The translations under genes were made by a program, and so were the position numbers. The notes beneath the pieces are model-generated. The model had not been told where the DNA came from. It did not search any database and saw only the letters and a program-made list of their open reading frames with translations. 64,000 nt of DNA, taken from NCBI GenBank assembly GCA_030789695.1, contig JAULAV010008634.1, positions 1-64,000 on the forward strand. Reading direction: 5' to 3'. Origin of the DNA: Scilla litardierei. Lineage: Eukaryota; Streptophyta; Magnoliopsida; Asparagales; Asparagaceae. Below, in pieces: positions 13,747 to 24,051 of this stretch (position 1 is the stretch's first letter; every line of letters starts with the position of its first letter).

Positions 13747-14541
13747 TTTCCTTTGGCCATCTTATCTTTAATATTACGAGAAATTAAACATTCCATTATT
13801 ATTAATATTATCTTAATGTGTTTTAATTTAATAAATTTATTATTAGAAAGGCATCGTTGAGAGCTTTAAAATAAGACTAATATTTATTATTTTGATGTTA
13901 ATATTAAAATAATAATTTATTAAATTAAAGTTAAAAATACAAATTGGAATAATAAAACATATGGGGATCTATTTAAGACACAAGATGTACGTACATACAC
14001 ATACAGATGAACATCTATATTGCAATTGATGACTTTTTTTTGAATTTTAAGGCTGACTAGGATAAGCTGATATCATGCTGGTGTATAAAGAGGTTGACAA
14101 AAGAATGGTTAGGATTTAATCTTGGTAAATGAAGGGGTGAGATGAGTGTTGTGAGATGAGGAATCAGTGAAGATATAAATACATCTCGGTTTCCCCGCCC
14201 ATCAGACCGTTAACTACTCTTTTTCTTTCTTTCTTTTTTTGTTTTATTGTTCCTACAACAGTAAAATTAGTGCTGGCAAACGGACCGGGCCCATTTTTTA
14301 AGCCTTACTAATGAAAATATATTTATTATGAAAATGGGTTAATCTACTACATTATTTCTTCATGAAAGAAATTTATAAATAATATAAACTTATTATTATT
14401 TTATAATAATAATTTTGGTGAAAATTATCGAAATAAAAATCATGAGACATATAAAATTAAATAAACTGCATTGATTAAAATCAAAATACAACATGGATGT
14501 AAGATGACTTGGATGCATGGGTGTCACACCCCGCTCCCCAC

Positions 14542-14738
14542 TATGCCAAAAAAACATATCATTTAATAAAAAGATCCACATCTTCCAGAAAATACAGAGC
14601 TAAGTAAAATCCGCAAAAAATATCCATTTGAACTCGGAGATCTAATCTTCAACTAAAAAATAAGAGAAGACAAAATTAGGCTATAAAAATCATGTCATTT
14701 GGTATAAAGATTCATATCTTACAGAAAATGTAGAAAAA
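14542..14738 (-). repeat. Short satellite block, minus orientation
   Basis: About 1.4 monomers of the 146-bp satellite in reverse: ATATCATTTAATAAAAAGAT, then CTTCAACTAAAAAATAAGAG near 14,650, then a partial second unit ending in ACAGAAAATGTAG. This is the first block with the flipped polarity that all later arrays share. It is cut off at about 14,738 by the 3' region of the copia element. Confidence 0.9.
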
Positions 14739-14759
14739 CACCAGCAGCATCAGGGATGT

Positions 14760-15336
14760 CCACATGATCAGGCACTGAAGACTGACCAATGGGAGCAGTA
14801 ACATGCACTGAGAGCAGAACGTCAGTAGATGGAGGCTGGGTGACTCAGCAAGAGGTGCCTGAGTATAAACTGGAGGATGAGGAACAACAGTCTGGTGGAC
14901 ATCCTCGGAAGGAGCGAACAGAGCCTGGAGAGAGGCTTGAACCAGAAAACCGTGATACTAAAACACCTTATAGTTCAGCTCAAGAAGAAGCAAAAGCTTC
15001 TGATCCAAGTCCAAAACTTTCATTTCAAGCAGAGAAACTTGCTCATTCAACTAAACGAGGGGAGGATCAGCCGAAGGAGCTGAAGGAGAAGGAGAGGATG
15101 GCTTGGCTGGATACGATGGAGAGGGTTCAACCTAAGGAAGAAGATCAGTAACAGCCCAACAACTTACCAGAAAAGGGCGAGAACTGAGGACTCTGAGAGC
15201 GGGGTGATGATGGAGAACCCTTAGGCAAAGAAACTCCGAAACGGCATATGTAGGAGGAACGTGGTTGTTTCCTCAAAGGTTTGAACCATGAAGTAGCAGT
15301 TTTGGGGGCCATGATCATAGATCGACAATAAGACAA
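14760..15336 (-). pseudogene. Proline/serine-rich ORF remnant downstream of copia pol
   Basis: On the minus strand a short open frame begins MIMAPKTATSWF near 15,313 and runs into Ser/Pro-rich sequence (SPRSQSPQFSPFSG). A stop follows, then further proline-rich frames down to about 14,780 (for example VVPHPPVYTQAP). It lies after RNase H and a roughly 0.9-kb spacer, where Sirevirus-type copia elements often carry an extra ORF of debated, envelope-like or structural nature. I see no signal peptide or membrane segment that would support an envelope function. It may instead be an unrelated captured fragment. It is broken by stops and frame changes. Confidence 0.45.
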
Positions 15337-16226
15337 GGAAATAGAGCACGATCAAACAAAAATGAGAGAGATTTACCAAATCCGTGACAAAGATGGAGGA
15401 GGAGAGACCCAAACTCTCGATCGAGTGATCGGGGAGAGAGACTGATGGGTACAATCTTCGAATCGACGAGGAAGACGAAGAGACGGTTGATGTTCGAAGG
15501 AGGAAGACGAGGGAAATCGATCGGATGCGAGAGAAAATCTAAGGACCTCGAGTATATAAGATGGGGAAAATGAATCTGGGACGTTGGATCATTAGATCGA
15601 CGGCTCAGATTGAGTTAACAAACTGCCACTGATGTGGACAATCGACTGATGTGTAATCGTCAGTCGACTGGCCAAAAAGATAGAGAACAGACTTGGGTAG
15701 ATAGATAGGTGCATGTTGAGTAATCCACAGTCGCTGGCAAAATGACAGTCGAATGTAAATTACGCAACAGTCGTCTGACAGAGGGTCAAACAATATGATA
15801 AATAAACAGAGACATTTCAAGATCAGGACATGCGCCTGATTAACAACTTGCAGTCGTGTCTGGAAAATGTACACCAGTCGCATATGCGAAAAATTCAGAA
15901 TTAGATAAGAAAAATTGGTGTTGGGCAGAAGACTCTCGAATGATCGACAGTCGTCTGTCCTGGTCCAAAAATGGATAGAGAGGCTGAAATCCAGAGGATT
16001 GAGACAATTCATCCTAAGACCTACACTGTAACAATACTCTAATCTTGAAATCATTATCAAAAATTATAGATTAACGTAATCACGTATATTAATCCAAACA
16101 ATCGAAATCATCAAAATCTTAAATACATCTCTTGAAAAAATATATGAAAGCATATAGCATATTAAAACAAGAGAAGTGAATGATGACATGAGTTCAAAGC
16201 ATGATTTAACATAAAAGTATGAACTC
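15337..16226 (-). other. Non-coding 3' spacer of the copia element
   Basis: This lies between the RNase H stop and the proline-rich ORF. It contains several CAGTCGACTG or ACAGTCGTCTG-like strings (15,640-15,960). Similar ACAGTCGACTG-type words occur in the LTR at the other end (31,800-32,070), consistent with one element or lineage, although I could not align the two regions end to end. Open frames here look incidental. Confidence 0.55.
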
Positions 16227-16902
16227 CTATAATTCAAATTCACCTATAATCCCTAATTCCCCACGCAACCTCACAAATGAATCTTCTTTAAGAGGTTTAG
16301 TGAAGATGTCGGCAATTTGTTTTTGGGTTTCAATGTACTCTAAAATGATATCCTTCTTAGCTATATGACCATTAATGAAGTGGTGTCTCATATCTATGTG
16401 TTTGGTACGAGAGTGATGTACCAGATTCTTAGAAAGATAAATTGCATTTTGGTTATCAACCATGATATGACAAGTATCACAATTGACACCATAGTCTTTG
16501 AGCGTGTGTCTCATCCAAAGAACTTGTGCACATGCAAGACCCGCTGCAATATATTCCGCTTCAGTCGTGGACAAAGATACCGAGTTCTTTTCTTGGAAAA
16601 CCAAGAAACTAGAGAATTTCCTTGAAAATGGCAAGTGCCACTAGTACTCTTCCTATCGGATTTGCATCTGGAAAAGTCGGCATCACTATATAAGATTAGC
16701 TCATATGTGCTAGACTTAGGGTAAAGTAACCTATAATATAGTGAATGATTGAGGTAACAAAAAATTTGTTTAACCGCAATCAAGTGTGACTCCTTAGGTC
16801 TAGCTTGACATCTAGCACAAAGACATATAAAGAATGTAATATCGTGCATATTAGCGGTTAAGTAAAGTAAGCTACCGACCATACCTGGATATAGACGAAT
16901 GT
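16227..16902 (-). pseudogene. Copia reverse transcriptase C-terminus plus RNase H
   Basis: The minus strand gives the end of RT (YPGMVGSLLYLTA), then the RNase H domain with YSDADF (first catalytic Asp), RKSTSGTCHF, STTEAEYIAAG (Glu), MVDNQNAI (Asp), RTKHIDMRHHFI and ADIFTKPLKE. These are hallmark copia RNase H motifs and the acidic residues are present. A frame change near 16,590-16,630 splits the domain over two frames. The RT side ends abruptly at 16,902, where the nested LTR begins. The remainder of RT resumes at 24,563, with roughly 30 codons missing between the two halves by comparison with typical family spacing. Confidence 0.93.
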
Positions 16903-17776
16903 TGTTTTGGGGTGTTTTCTCCCCACAGGTTGATAGTCTGGAGGCCCGGAGGTCGTCGTTGTCACGTAACACGGAGACGGCCTTTGAAGTCGGTCGGAAG
17001 AATGTTCACTTGATCAGGAAGGCGCAGATCCATGCTTCGGTGTGCCAAGGGTAGCCTCGGCATGGCGACAACCTCCGGGATCGGTCAGACGAACAGGCTT
17101 TGGCACGAGGGTGTTCGGATCCTAGCGATGGGACACCAAAGGGAAGCTTCGGCGGTGGTGACGTCTCCTTCGATCTGGAAAATGAAGAACTCGTCGGGGG
17201 GTCAAACCGTGGTTCCAACCAATTCTCCTTCGATGCCTAAGTCAGATCCAGTCTAAAGGAAGCTCGGTGGGACCGAGCTTGGTTCACGGAGAGACCAAGT
17301 GCGAATCGTCGAGCCAAGCTATGGAGGAGAAATGTGTAAGGTGGAAGAAGGTGTGAGGAAGTGGTATAGTGATACCTCCATTTTAGATCTCAGAGATCGG
17401 CCCTTTGAGATGATGCCTCTCTCCTCTTCATATCGGCGAGTCATCCCCTCGATGTAATGGGCCATGATTGCCATCATTGATGGGGACATGCTAAGTGGGG
17501 AATGTTGACCCCAATAATTGCCACGTTTTATGAAGGGATGAATGCCATGACGGTGGAGAGATGGCATTGAGTGGTTGTCATAATTGGCGAGTGCTCCCTG
17601 GTTTGGGCCACGATTTCCTCCACTACGGATAGTGGACGGTCTTTTGGGACTTCGTCTTGGGTGGAGAAGTACGACCCATCGTGAGGTCTTTGGGCCGGAG
17701 CCCAAGGCCGTAGTGGGTTGGTTGACTGGTCGTGGTTGACTTGACTTCTCTGGGCCCAGTCACCATGGTTGTATCA
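16903..17776 (-). repeat. 3' LTR of the nested element
   Basis: On the minus strand the LTR would open TGATACAACC (17,776) and close CACCCCAAAACA (16,903), giving the usual TG...CA ends and 874 bp. The inner 512 bp match the truncated copy at 24,052-24,562. The left edge is exact because copia coding sequence stops there. The right edge rests on the purine tract and TG start, since the partner copy is truncated before that point. Minus-strand open frames within it look incidental. Confidence 0.7.
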
Positions 17777-17795
17777 ATTACCCCCATTTTTCGAG
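17777..17795 (-). promoter_or_regulatory. Candidate polypurine tract of the nested element
   Basis: The minus strand reads CTCGAAAAATGGGGGTAAT, immediately before the proposed LTR start TGATAC. A purine run beside an LTR primes plus-strand DNA synthesis. The placement fits the family layout but is inferred. Confidence 0.5.
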
Positions 17796-17929
17796 CTCTA
17801 CCGTTATTGAGGTTGAGGCCGGGAGATGTATAATAAGGGGGAGAAGTGGCTCCTTTTGTAAAGTTGGTCCAACTTGTGAAGTCGTCTAGGGACAACAGTT
17901 AGTTAGTCCAATATTTGTTTGGTGGCAAG
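17796..17929. other. Short unique stretch between polypurine tract and 97-bp repeats
   Basis: No recognisable coding content. It contains GTATAATAAGG near 17,829. The 97-bp repeats begin at GTTTGGTGGCAAGTGGAG near 17,928. Confidence 0.5.
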
Positions 17930-19340
17930 TGGAGCGGCCCCTCAACTTATGGTCGACGGAGGAGTGGGTCGGCCAGCTGAGGAGTGGTCCTCAGCCTTAC
18001 GATCGATCTGTTTGTTCGGTGGCAAGGGGAGTGCCTTTCGACTTATGGCTGACGAAGGAGCTGGTCGTCCAGCTGGGGGAGTGGCCCTCAGCCTTACGAC
18101 CGATCTGTTCATTCGATGGAGAGGGAAGTGCCTCTCGACCTACGGTCGACGAATGAGTGGGTTGAATAGCTGGGGGAGTGGCCCTCAGCCTTACGACCGA
18201 TCTGTTCATTCGGTGGCAAGGGGAGTGACCCCTCGACTTACGGTCGATGAATGAGTGGGTCGGCCAACTGGGGAGTTGCCTCCAACCTTATGACTGATCC
18301 GTTCATTTGGTTGTGAGGTACTTACGGCCAACGAAGGAGTGGGTCAGCCAGCTGGGAAAGTTGTCCCCAACCTTACAACTGATATGTTCGTTCGATGGCA
18401 AGGGGAGTGGCCCCTCGACTTACGGCCGACGAAAGAGTGGGTCGGCCAGTTGGGAGAGTTGCCACCAGCCTTACAACCGATCTGTTCGTTAGGTGTCAAG
18501 GGGAGTTGCCCCTCGACTTACGGTCGAAAAAGGAGTGGGTCAGCCAGCTGGGGGAGTGGCCCCCAGACTTATGATCGATCTGTTTGTTCGGTTGCGACGG
18601 GAGTCGCCCCTCGACTTACGGTCGACGAAGGAGTGGGTCGGCCAGCTCGGGGAGTTTCCCCCAGCCTTACGACCGATCTGTTCATTTGGTAGCGAGGGGA
18701 GTGGCCCTTAGACTTACAGCTGACGAAGGAGTGGGTCGGCCAGATATGGGAGTTGCCCCCAGCCTTACGATCGATCAGTTTGCAACCAGTCCTACGACCG
18801 ATCTGTTCATTCGGTGGCAAGGGGAGTTTCCCCTCGACTTACGACCGATGAAGGAATGGGTCAGCCAGCTGGGAGAGTGGCCCCCAGCCTTACGTTCGAC
18901 TTGTTTGTTCGGTGGCGAGGGGAGTTGATCCTCGACTTACAGCCGACAAAGGAGTGGGTTGGCTAGCTGGGGGAGTGGCCCCCAGCCTTATGATCGATCC
19001 GTTCGTTCGGTGGCGAGGGGAGTGGCCCCTCGACTTACGACCGACAAAAGCAGTGGGTCAGACAGCTAGGGGTGTTGCCCCCAGCCTCACGGATCTGTTC
19101 GTTCGGTGGCGAGGGGAGTGGCCCCTCGACTTACGGCCGATGAAGGAGTTGGTCGGCCAGCTGGGGGAGTTTCCCCCAGCCTCACGGATCTGTTCGTTCG
19201 GTGGCGAGGGGAGTGGCCCCTCGACTTAGAGCCGATGAAGGAGTTGGTCGGCCAGCTGGGGGAGTTGCCCCCATCCTTATGGTAGATCCGTTCGTTCGGT
19301 TGCGAGGGGAGTTGCCCCTCGACTTCCGGCCGACCCACTC
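17930..19340. repeat. GC-rich 97-98 bp tandem repeat, block 1 (~14.5 copies)
   Basis: Unit landmarks: TTCGGTGGCGAGGGGAGTGG, CCCCTCGACTTACGGCCGAC, GAAGGAGTGGGTCGGCCAGC, TGGGGGAGTGGCCCCCAGCC, TTACGACCGATCTGTTCG. Successive GGTGGC-type starts at 18,018, 18,115 and 18,212 are 97 bp apart. Each unit carries two inverted repeats: CGAGGGG...CCCCTCG and GCTGGGGG...CCCCCAGC. The block lies inside the nested LTR element next to its 3' LTR. Long open frames on both strands (up to about 118 codons) come from the repeat and read like WVGQLGE..PPALRPICSFG. I do not treat them as genes. Confidence 0.95.
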
Positions 19341-19566
19341 CTTGCGAAAACTTCTGGATAGGTATCCTACATCTGAACTGAATTCTTTCTTATTAAAGAA
19401 TCTCTTTTTAGTTGCTCTGGAACAATTAGGAGATTCTACTTTCGGTGGCAACATACTATTGGCGGTGGTCCCGCTTATGGGGTCAAATCAATATGTTCTA
19501 AGAAGAAATATTTGAATATCAATCTCATAAGTATCATACCAAATCCCATCAATCAAATCACTTTTC
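19341..19566 (+). pseudogene. ycf2: ycf2 fragment (plastid origin)
   Basis: The plus-strand translation gives [15 protein letters not shown] and [15 protein letters not shown], then after a gap [13 protein letters not shown]. This is a conserved segment from the middle of Ycf2, the large plastid protein linked to the import motor. Relative to the plastid gene, about 20-25 bases appear deleted after the LGDS codons, and a frame change follows (GGN then a shifted frame). Some 226 bp remain of a gene normally over 6 kb. It is a dead nuclear copy. Confidence 0.93.
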
Positions 19567-19567
19567 A

Positions 19568-20044
19568 TGCCAATTCTGGAATTGAAACAAATCAGATTCA
19601 ATTCTCGACGACGTCTGGGAGATAGAATATTTTCAGGAACATAGAAATCATAATGATTTTTGTTTCTATTCACAAGTGTATTACTGTGTTGTTTAACGGA
19701 TCTATCAAAATTCTTTTTATTGACATATGTATTTTTTATTATGCATTTTCCATTAATTTGGTGCTTATTCTTGTCAACGAATGAAATATCTATGGTTTGA
19801 TATATTTTCCATCACTCTTCATAGATAGACGAAATGGTTCGATAATAAATATTCCTTTTTTTACCAATTTCGTAAGGGTTAGGCCTTTCTGAATCAACAT
19901 TGCATCCAGATGTATCTCTTCTCTTTTAAATGAAGAGAGAGCAATTTCCCTTGGATCTATCAGTCTAAGTAGAAGGAAATATACCTTAATATTATTGATC
20001 ATTCTTTTATTCAAGGGGTCATCCCATCTTAATTGGAAAAGGAA
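19568..20044 (-). pseudogene. ycf1: ycf1 (Tic214) C-terminal-region fragment (plastid origin)
   Basis: The minus strand encodes [63 protein letters not shown] and, after one frame change near 19,795, [17 protein letters not shown]. These are conserved motifs of the C-terminal part of Ycf1/Tic214, the inner-envelope translocon protein. It is about 475 bp long, interrupted by a frameshift, and begins and ends without start or natural stop. It joins the ycf2 piece at about 19,567. Confidence 0.9.
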
Positions 20045-20612
20045 CGACTGATCTGTTTGTTTGGTGGCAAGGGGAGTGGCCCCTCGATTTACGACCGACA
20101 AAGGAGTGGGTCAGCTAGCTAGGGGAGTGGCCCACAGCCTTATGACCGATCTGTTCGTTCGGTGGCAAAGAAAGTTGCTCCTCGGCTTACGACCGACGAA
20201 GGAGTGGGTCAGCAAGCTGGGGAGTGGCCCCAGCCTTACGACCGATCTGTTCGTTCGGTTGCAAGGGGAGTTACCCCTCGACTTATGGACGATGTAGGAG
20301 TAGGTCGGTCAGCTGGGGAGTGGCCTCTAGCCTTACGACTGATCTGTTCGTTTGGTTGTAAGGGGAGTTGCCCATTGACTTACGACCGACGAAGGAGTGG
20401 GTCGGCCAGTTGGGGGAGTGGCCCCCAGCCTTACGATTGATCTATTTGTTCGGTTGCGATAGGAGTTGCCCCTCGACTTACGACCATCGAAGGAGTGGTT
20501 CGGCCTGCTGGGGGAGTTGCCTCCAGCCTTACGATCGATCCGTTCGTTCGGTGGCAAGGGGAGTGGCTGCTCAACTTACGGCCAACGAAAGAGTGGGTCG
20601 GCCAACCGATCT
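20045..20612. repeat. GC-rich 97-98 bp tandem repeat, block 2 (~5.8 copies)
   Basis: Continuation of the same tandem repeat after the plastid insert, starting CGACTGATCTG (unit form CGACCGATCTG). It fades out at about 20,612, where the units end with GGGTCGGCCAACCGATCTGA. Unit identity is comparable with block 1, showing that the plastid DNA interrupted one continuous array. Confidence 0.93.
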
Positions 20613-23600
20613 GAGCTCTTGTCTGGATCCCAGTTTTCGCTCAAGCTCCAGTCTAGTTAGCAGAGGTTCTGTGCCATCGTCCGAGTTTTCTGTGCCATCG
20701 AGAGAGCTTAGAAGGCGAAGGTAATAGGGTCCTCATGTGTACGTTATCCTTGCCCCCTCTACGTCTCGGGTTCGCCTAGGGAGATGGCGAACTCTGGTAG
20801 TTGGAGATCATGTCGGCACAGGTCAGTTGCATGGATTGGCTTCCTTTCATCGATCGACCTCATCTGTTTGCAAGATCATCCAAGGGGATGGATTGGGGTG
20901 AGCCTTGGCCGGTTGGCCTCTTCCTAGATCGGCCTCGTCTGGTCGACCTCCTCCCGGGTCGGTCAGCCTGGACTGTTTGGCCTCCTTCTGGGTCGTCGTC
21001 ATCTGCCTGGCTTCTTCCTGGGTCGATCTCATCTGGTTGTTCTCCTCCTGGATGCTCGACACGAATGCTCGATAAGGAGCCTCAGATGCTCGGCGTGGAG
21101 GCTTGACCAGATGACTTGGATGCTCAACACGGTCTGGTCGCTGGAGGGCAAAGGGGAAGATGAGATTAAATGCAATCTTCCATTTAAAACCCAATCGCCC
21201 AAAACTATTCAAGAATAGATTTGCCCTATTCTCGCAGCCACTTTCATTTAGCACCCAAAGCAAATGAATTGCTATTGGCTTGGTTTGAGACTTCGAGTCG
21301 GAATAAGGGGGCGAAGCTTGTGTTGATCAACGGATTCGACTGGACGAAAGAGGAGTCCATGGCACTAAACGAAGGAGGAGTCTATAGATCTTGAATGATC
21401 CACTTTGGAGCTCGATTTCGGTTGTATAAATCGGTTTGAGCTATCCATCGAAGCTCGGAGTTTGACAGGGATCGCTCGCATGAGGAAAAAAAGGCAAGAA
21501 CGAGCTTGGGTCGCAGCTCGAGAATGATGGGACCAAGGGCTGATGAAGCTCGGTCGTAGACGTCCAAGATGTGTTGTGGTCAAAGCTTTTGGTCGAAGCT
21601 CAAATCTTGGTTGAAGCTCGAAGGTGACGACAAAATGCTTCCTTGGTCGAAGCTCATTCTATCGGAGCTTGGACAAAGAAAAAGGACTCTTGGTCGAGCC
21701 CACTCTATTGAGTCTGTGAATGCTTGCCGTTTGTGCCTCAATCCATAAGGCCCCCACGAATCAAGGCTTGCATTCGATGCAATCAAAGTTTCGAGCGGGG
21801 AAATGGTACTGGCACGGTCGCCACCGCTTTGGATTTAAGCTTCATCTTGCAAAATCAGTAGTGGATCAGAAGAGAGCCAAGGAATTTATTATGGAAGGAG
21901 AGAGGAGCACATCCATAAAAAGAGAGACCGCCGGATCGAATTTCAGAAGAGGAATAGAACGATCACTTAACTGAGCTTGGTTTGAGCACGACGCTTGGGG
22001 TGCGATTAATTCCCTTCACTCAGGTAAAGGTTTGATGGCCAAGGAATTTATTATGGAAGGAGAGAGGAGCACATCCATAAAAAGAGAGGCTGCTGTATCG
22101 AATTCCAAAAGAGGGATAGAACGATCACTTAACTGAGCTTGGTTGAGCATAGTGCTTGGGGTGCGATTGATTCCCTTCACTCCTCAGGTGAAGGTTTGTA
22201 CGTGGTAGGAATAGATCCCCCAAAAAACACCAAGGAGGCCAGTACAGTAGCGGGGGCCGAGGGAGCCGCTCGGTGAATTAGTTGATAACTTTAGCGACCT
22301 GATCTCCAAACCCAATGCCGATTCAGAGAAGAATCTGGCCGATGACCAACATGAAAATGTTGATCACCCGTCAAACCAGGAAGGTGTCCAGACAGTAGCT
22401 TAGGTAATTGAGCATCCAATGGCAGAGAGAAGGGAAGGATCTTAGACTGGCATTTGGATTGCAAGTGCCAATGATGATAAGACAGCAACACGTCCCCTGT
22501 TGGAGAGATAGAATCTAGAAAAAATTCTAGAAAGTCCCAATTGAAGGTGTGAATGACCCCATCCTTGCAATTGTAGCACAGTAGGACCTTCTCCAACCCT
22601 TGAATCATACGGCTTCTCAACACATCTGATTCAACACATCAAGCAGTTGACCTTTGAGGAAGACGTGATCTCAATTCCGAGAACAACCTAAGCTTGAGGA
22701 CATGTGCTCCGCAAGCTCAGATATGGCTACTCCAAGAATCAAACGGTAACTCGTTTCGACGAGCTTGATAGAGGAGCTCAGCCGGTCCAGCAAGGGAGGC
22801 AAGTCGACGAGCAGGATGACTCCTACCTCGAAGATGGTGAGACTTGGCTAGCGCTCTGCTCTTGGATGAGTGCTGGACCAGATTATATGCCCAGATTTTC
22901 ATCAGGCATTTTATCAAACGTCTTGCAGGCATCGTCTATCTGTTGACGTAGCGCTCGGCCTTATAACGGTCATGGAGGACATCAGCTAGTCCTAGGCAGG
23001 GTGACATGGACAGATTTGCTTCCTCGGCATCGCAGTCGGTGTGCACGCTCCGTAAGTCATTGATTTGGCACGGCTGGTTCGAGGCATCCGAGATCAGTGG
23101 GTCGATAGAGCATCCACCGTCGGATCAACGGAAGCTTGGCCCAGTAGTTGATGAGCTCCTTTTCGAGGTGAGCGTTGCTCGGATCAGTTGTGTTTCCATC
23201 CCTACGAAGGTGGTGCTCCGATCAGCTGGATCGACTGCCTTTCAGGTTCGACATGTATAGCCACTCGGGGGCAGCACGATGGGCTTTGGCGATGATGTTG
23301 TAGTCCCCTGTCGGTGGCAGAGGAGGTCTACCCAGTGGTTGAGGGAGAGAAACCGAGCTCGGGGTGGAGACCCTAATCAGTTTTCGAGCAAATCCCAATT
23401 AGTGGGAGTCAACCGAGCCCGGAGGTCGAGTAGTTTCAGATCTTTATAACTCGAGGATCGAGGAGAAGGCAAACTAGAGCCCACTCATGGTCGTCATCCC
23501 CAATGGCCACGTCGCATTCTTGTTCTTGTTCCACGCTCGTCAGTTCAAGAAAATGAGTTGCATGACGAGCCCATCTGATGGGTCGCGATCGAGCCTTTCC

Positions 23601-24032
23601 ACATCAAGTAGGCCTCGGAGATGGCAAAGATGGTTCCAGGAATCTAGGGACGGCATAACAGGCAGAGCTCGTCGCTCAATATATGGTCATCTGTGACTCT
23701 CGGGGACGGAGGCTCGAGGGCGGCTCTAGGTTCGGGGAGCTCCTTACCAGCGAACCGTTTGCCGACGACGACGCCATTCTCATTCATTGAGAAAACTCTT
23801 GATGCTCTCCTCAATCGGAGCGGTCTCAAGAAATTTCCTTATTTGGGGAAGCCACCAAATAAGGAAAGAGTTTTGAAAAGGGGGGAAGGGTTTTGACCAG
23901 ATTTTGAATGGGGGAGCAGTGCTTGGGAGCGAGGGGGACGACTGTCGCTCCATATGGATTTGGTCTTTATCCTCTTTGATTAGCGAAACGAATCGTTATC
24001 GACGTGGTTGATGACGTGAGTGTTGACTAGTT
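20613..24032 (-). other. Interior of nested LTR element, degenerate possibly gag-bearing region
   Basis: This is GC-richer than the flanking satellite, with no domain I can name confidently. On the minus strand a frame at 20,847-21,263 encodes a Gln/Glu/Thr-rich stretch with an imperfect 11-residue periodicity (QMRSTQEEARQ, QMTTTQKEAKQ), plausibly a coiled coil as in some gag proteins. AAGCTCG-like words recur in 21,400-21,720. Other frames (22,291-22,623; 22,717-22,932) are unrecognised. The part next to the primer site (23,260-24,030) would be the 5' leader. No zinc knuckle or polymerase motif was found. Confidence 0.45.
21876..22199. repeat. Tandem duplication, 162-bp unit, two copies
   Basis: GCCAAGGAATTTATTATGG starts at 21,876 and again at 22,038. 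Both copies run through AGGAGCACATCCATAAAAAG, ATAGAACGATCACTTAACTG and CTTGGGGTGCGATTRATTCC. They differ by scattered substitutions, so the duplication is not recent. Confidence 0.92.
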
Positions 24033-24049
24033 TCCCATAGAAGTCACCA
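24033..24049 (-). promoter_or_regulatory. Candidate primer-binding site of the nested element
   Basis: The minus strand reads TGGTGACTTCTATGGGA, two bases after the LTR end (24,052). It resembles the TGGCGACTCC... primer sites of Tat/Ogre-type gypsy elements (recalled, not searched). Position and start with TGG support a tRNA primer site. Confidence 0.5.
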
Positions 24050-24051
24050 GA

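Larger units (their letters stand above)
13411..14541. other. Non-satellite spacer at the satellite orientation switch
   Basis: This stretch separates plus-oriented satellite (ending GTTGAAGAT at 13,410) from minus-oriented satellite (starting about 14,542). It is AT-rich, with no coding frame I recognise. It contains two strong inverted repeats, listed separately, and a pyrimidine run near 14,218-14,245 after ATATAAATACA at 14,173. A GGCAAACGGACCGGGCCC stretch near 14,275 resembles sub-terminal motifs of plant hAT-like elements, from general memory only. The right edge carries GGGTGTCACACCCC around 14,519. It may be a transposon remnant or filler DNA at an inversion breakpoint. I cannot tell which. 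Confidence 0.6.
19341..20044. other. Plastid-derived DNA (NUPT), rearranged ycf2-ycf1 chimera
   Basis: Both halves match conserved plastid genes: ycf2 on the plus strand (19,341 to about 19,566) and ycf1 on the minus strand (about 19,570-20,044). In plastomes these genes are not adjacent in this arrangement, so two pieces were joined before or during insertion. The 97-bp repeat continues on both sides, so the insertion hit the tandem repeat. At the left edge the repeat ends with CCGACCCACTCC, which is the unit's GGAGTGGGTC motif in reverse. This suggests a small inversion or filler at the junction. Confidence 0.93.

Noticed and set aside
15605..16060. Minus-strand open frame of 151 codons between copia RNase H and the proline-rich ORF.
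   Set aside because: No recognisable motif. It lies in the non-coding 3' spacer with repeated CAGTCG words. Its length is possible by chance here.
19201..19515. A possible functional ycf2-related protein.
   Set aside because: It is a short plastid fragment fused to repeat sequence, with a deletion, frame change and chimeric junction to ycf1. It is a nuclear plastid insert.
17919..20724. Open frames up to 118 codons on both strands of the 97-bp repeat (WVGQLGE..., GRPAGGVAP...).
   Set aside because: The repeat unit is not a multiple of three, frames on both strands are equally open, and there is no start context or domain. They reflect GC-rich repeats.
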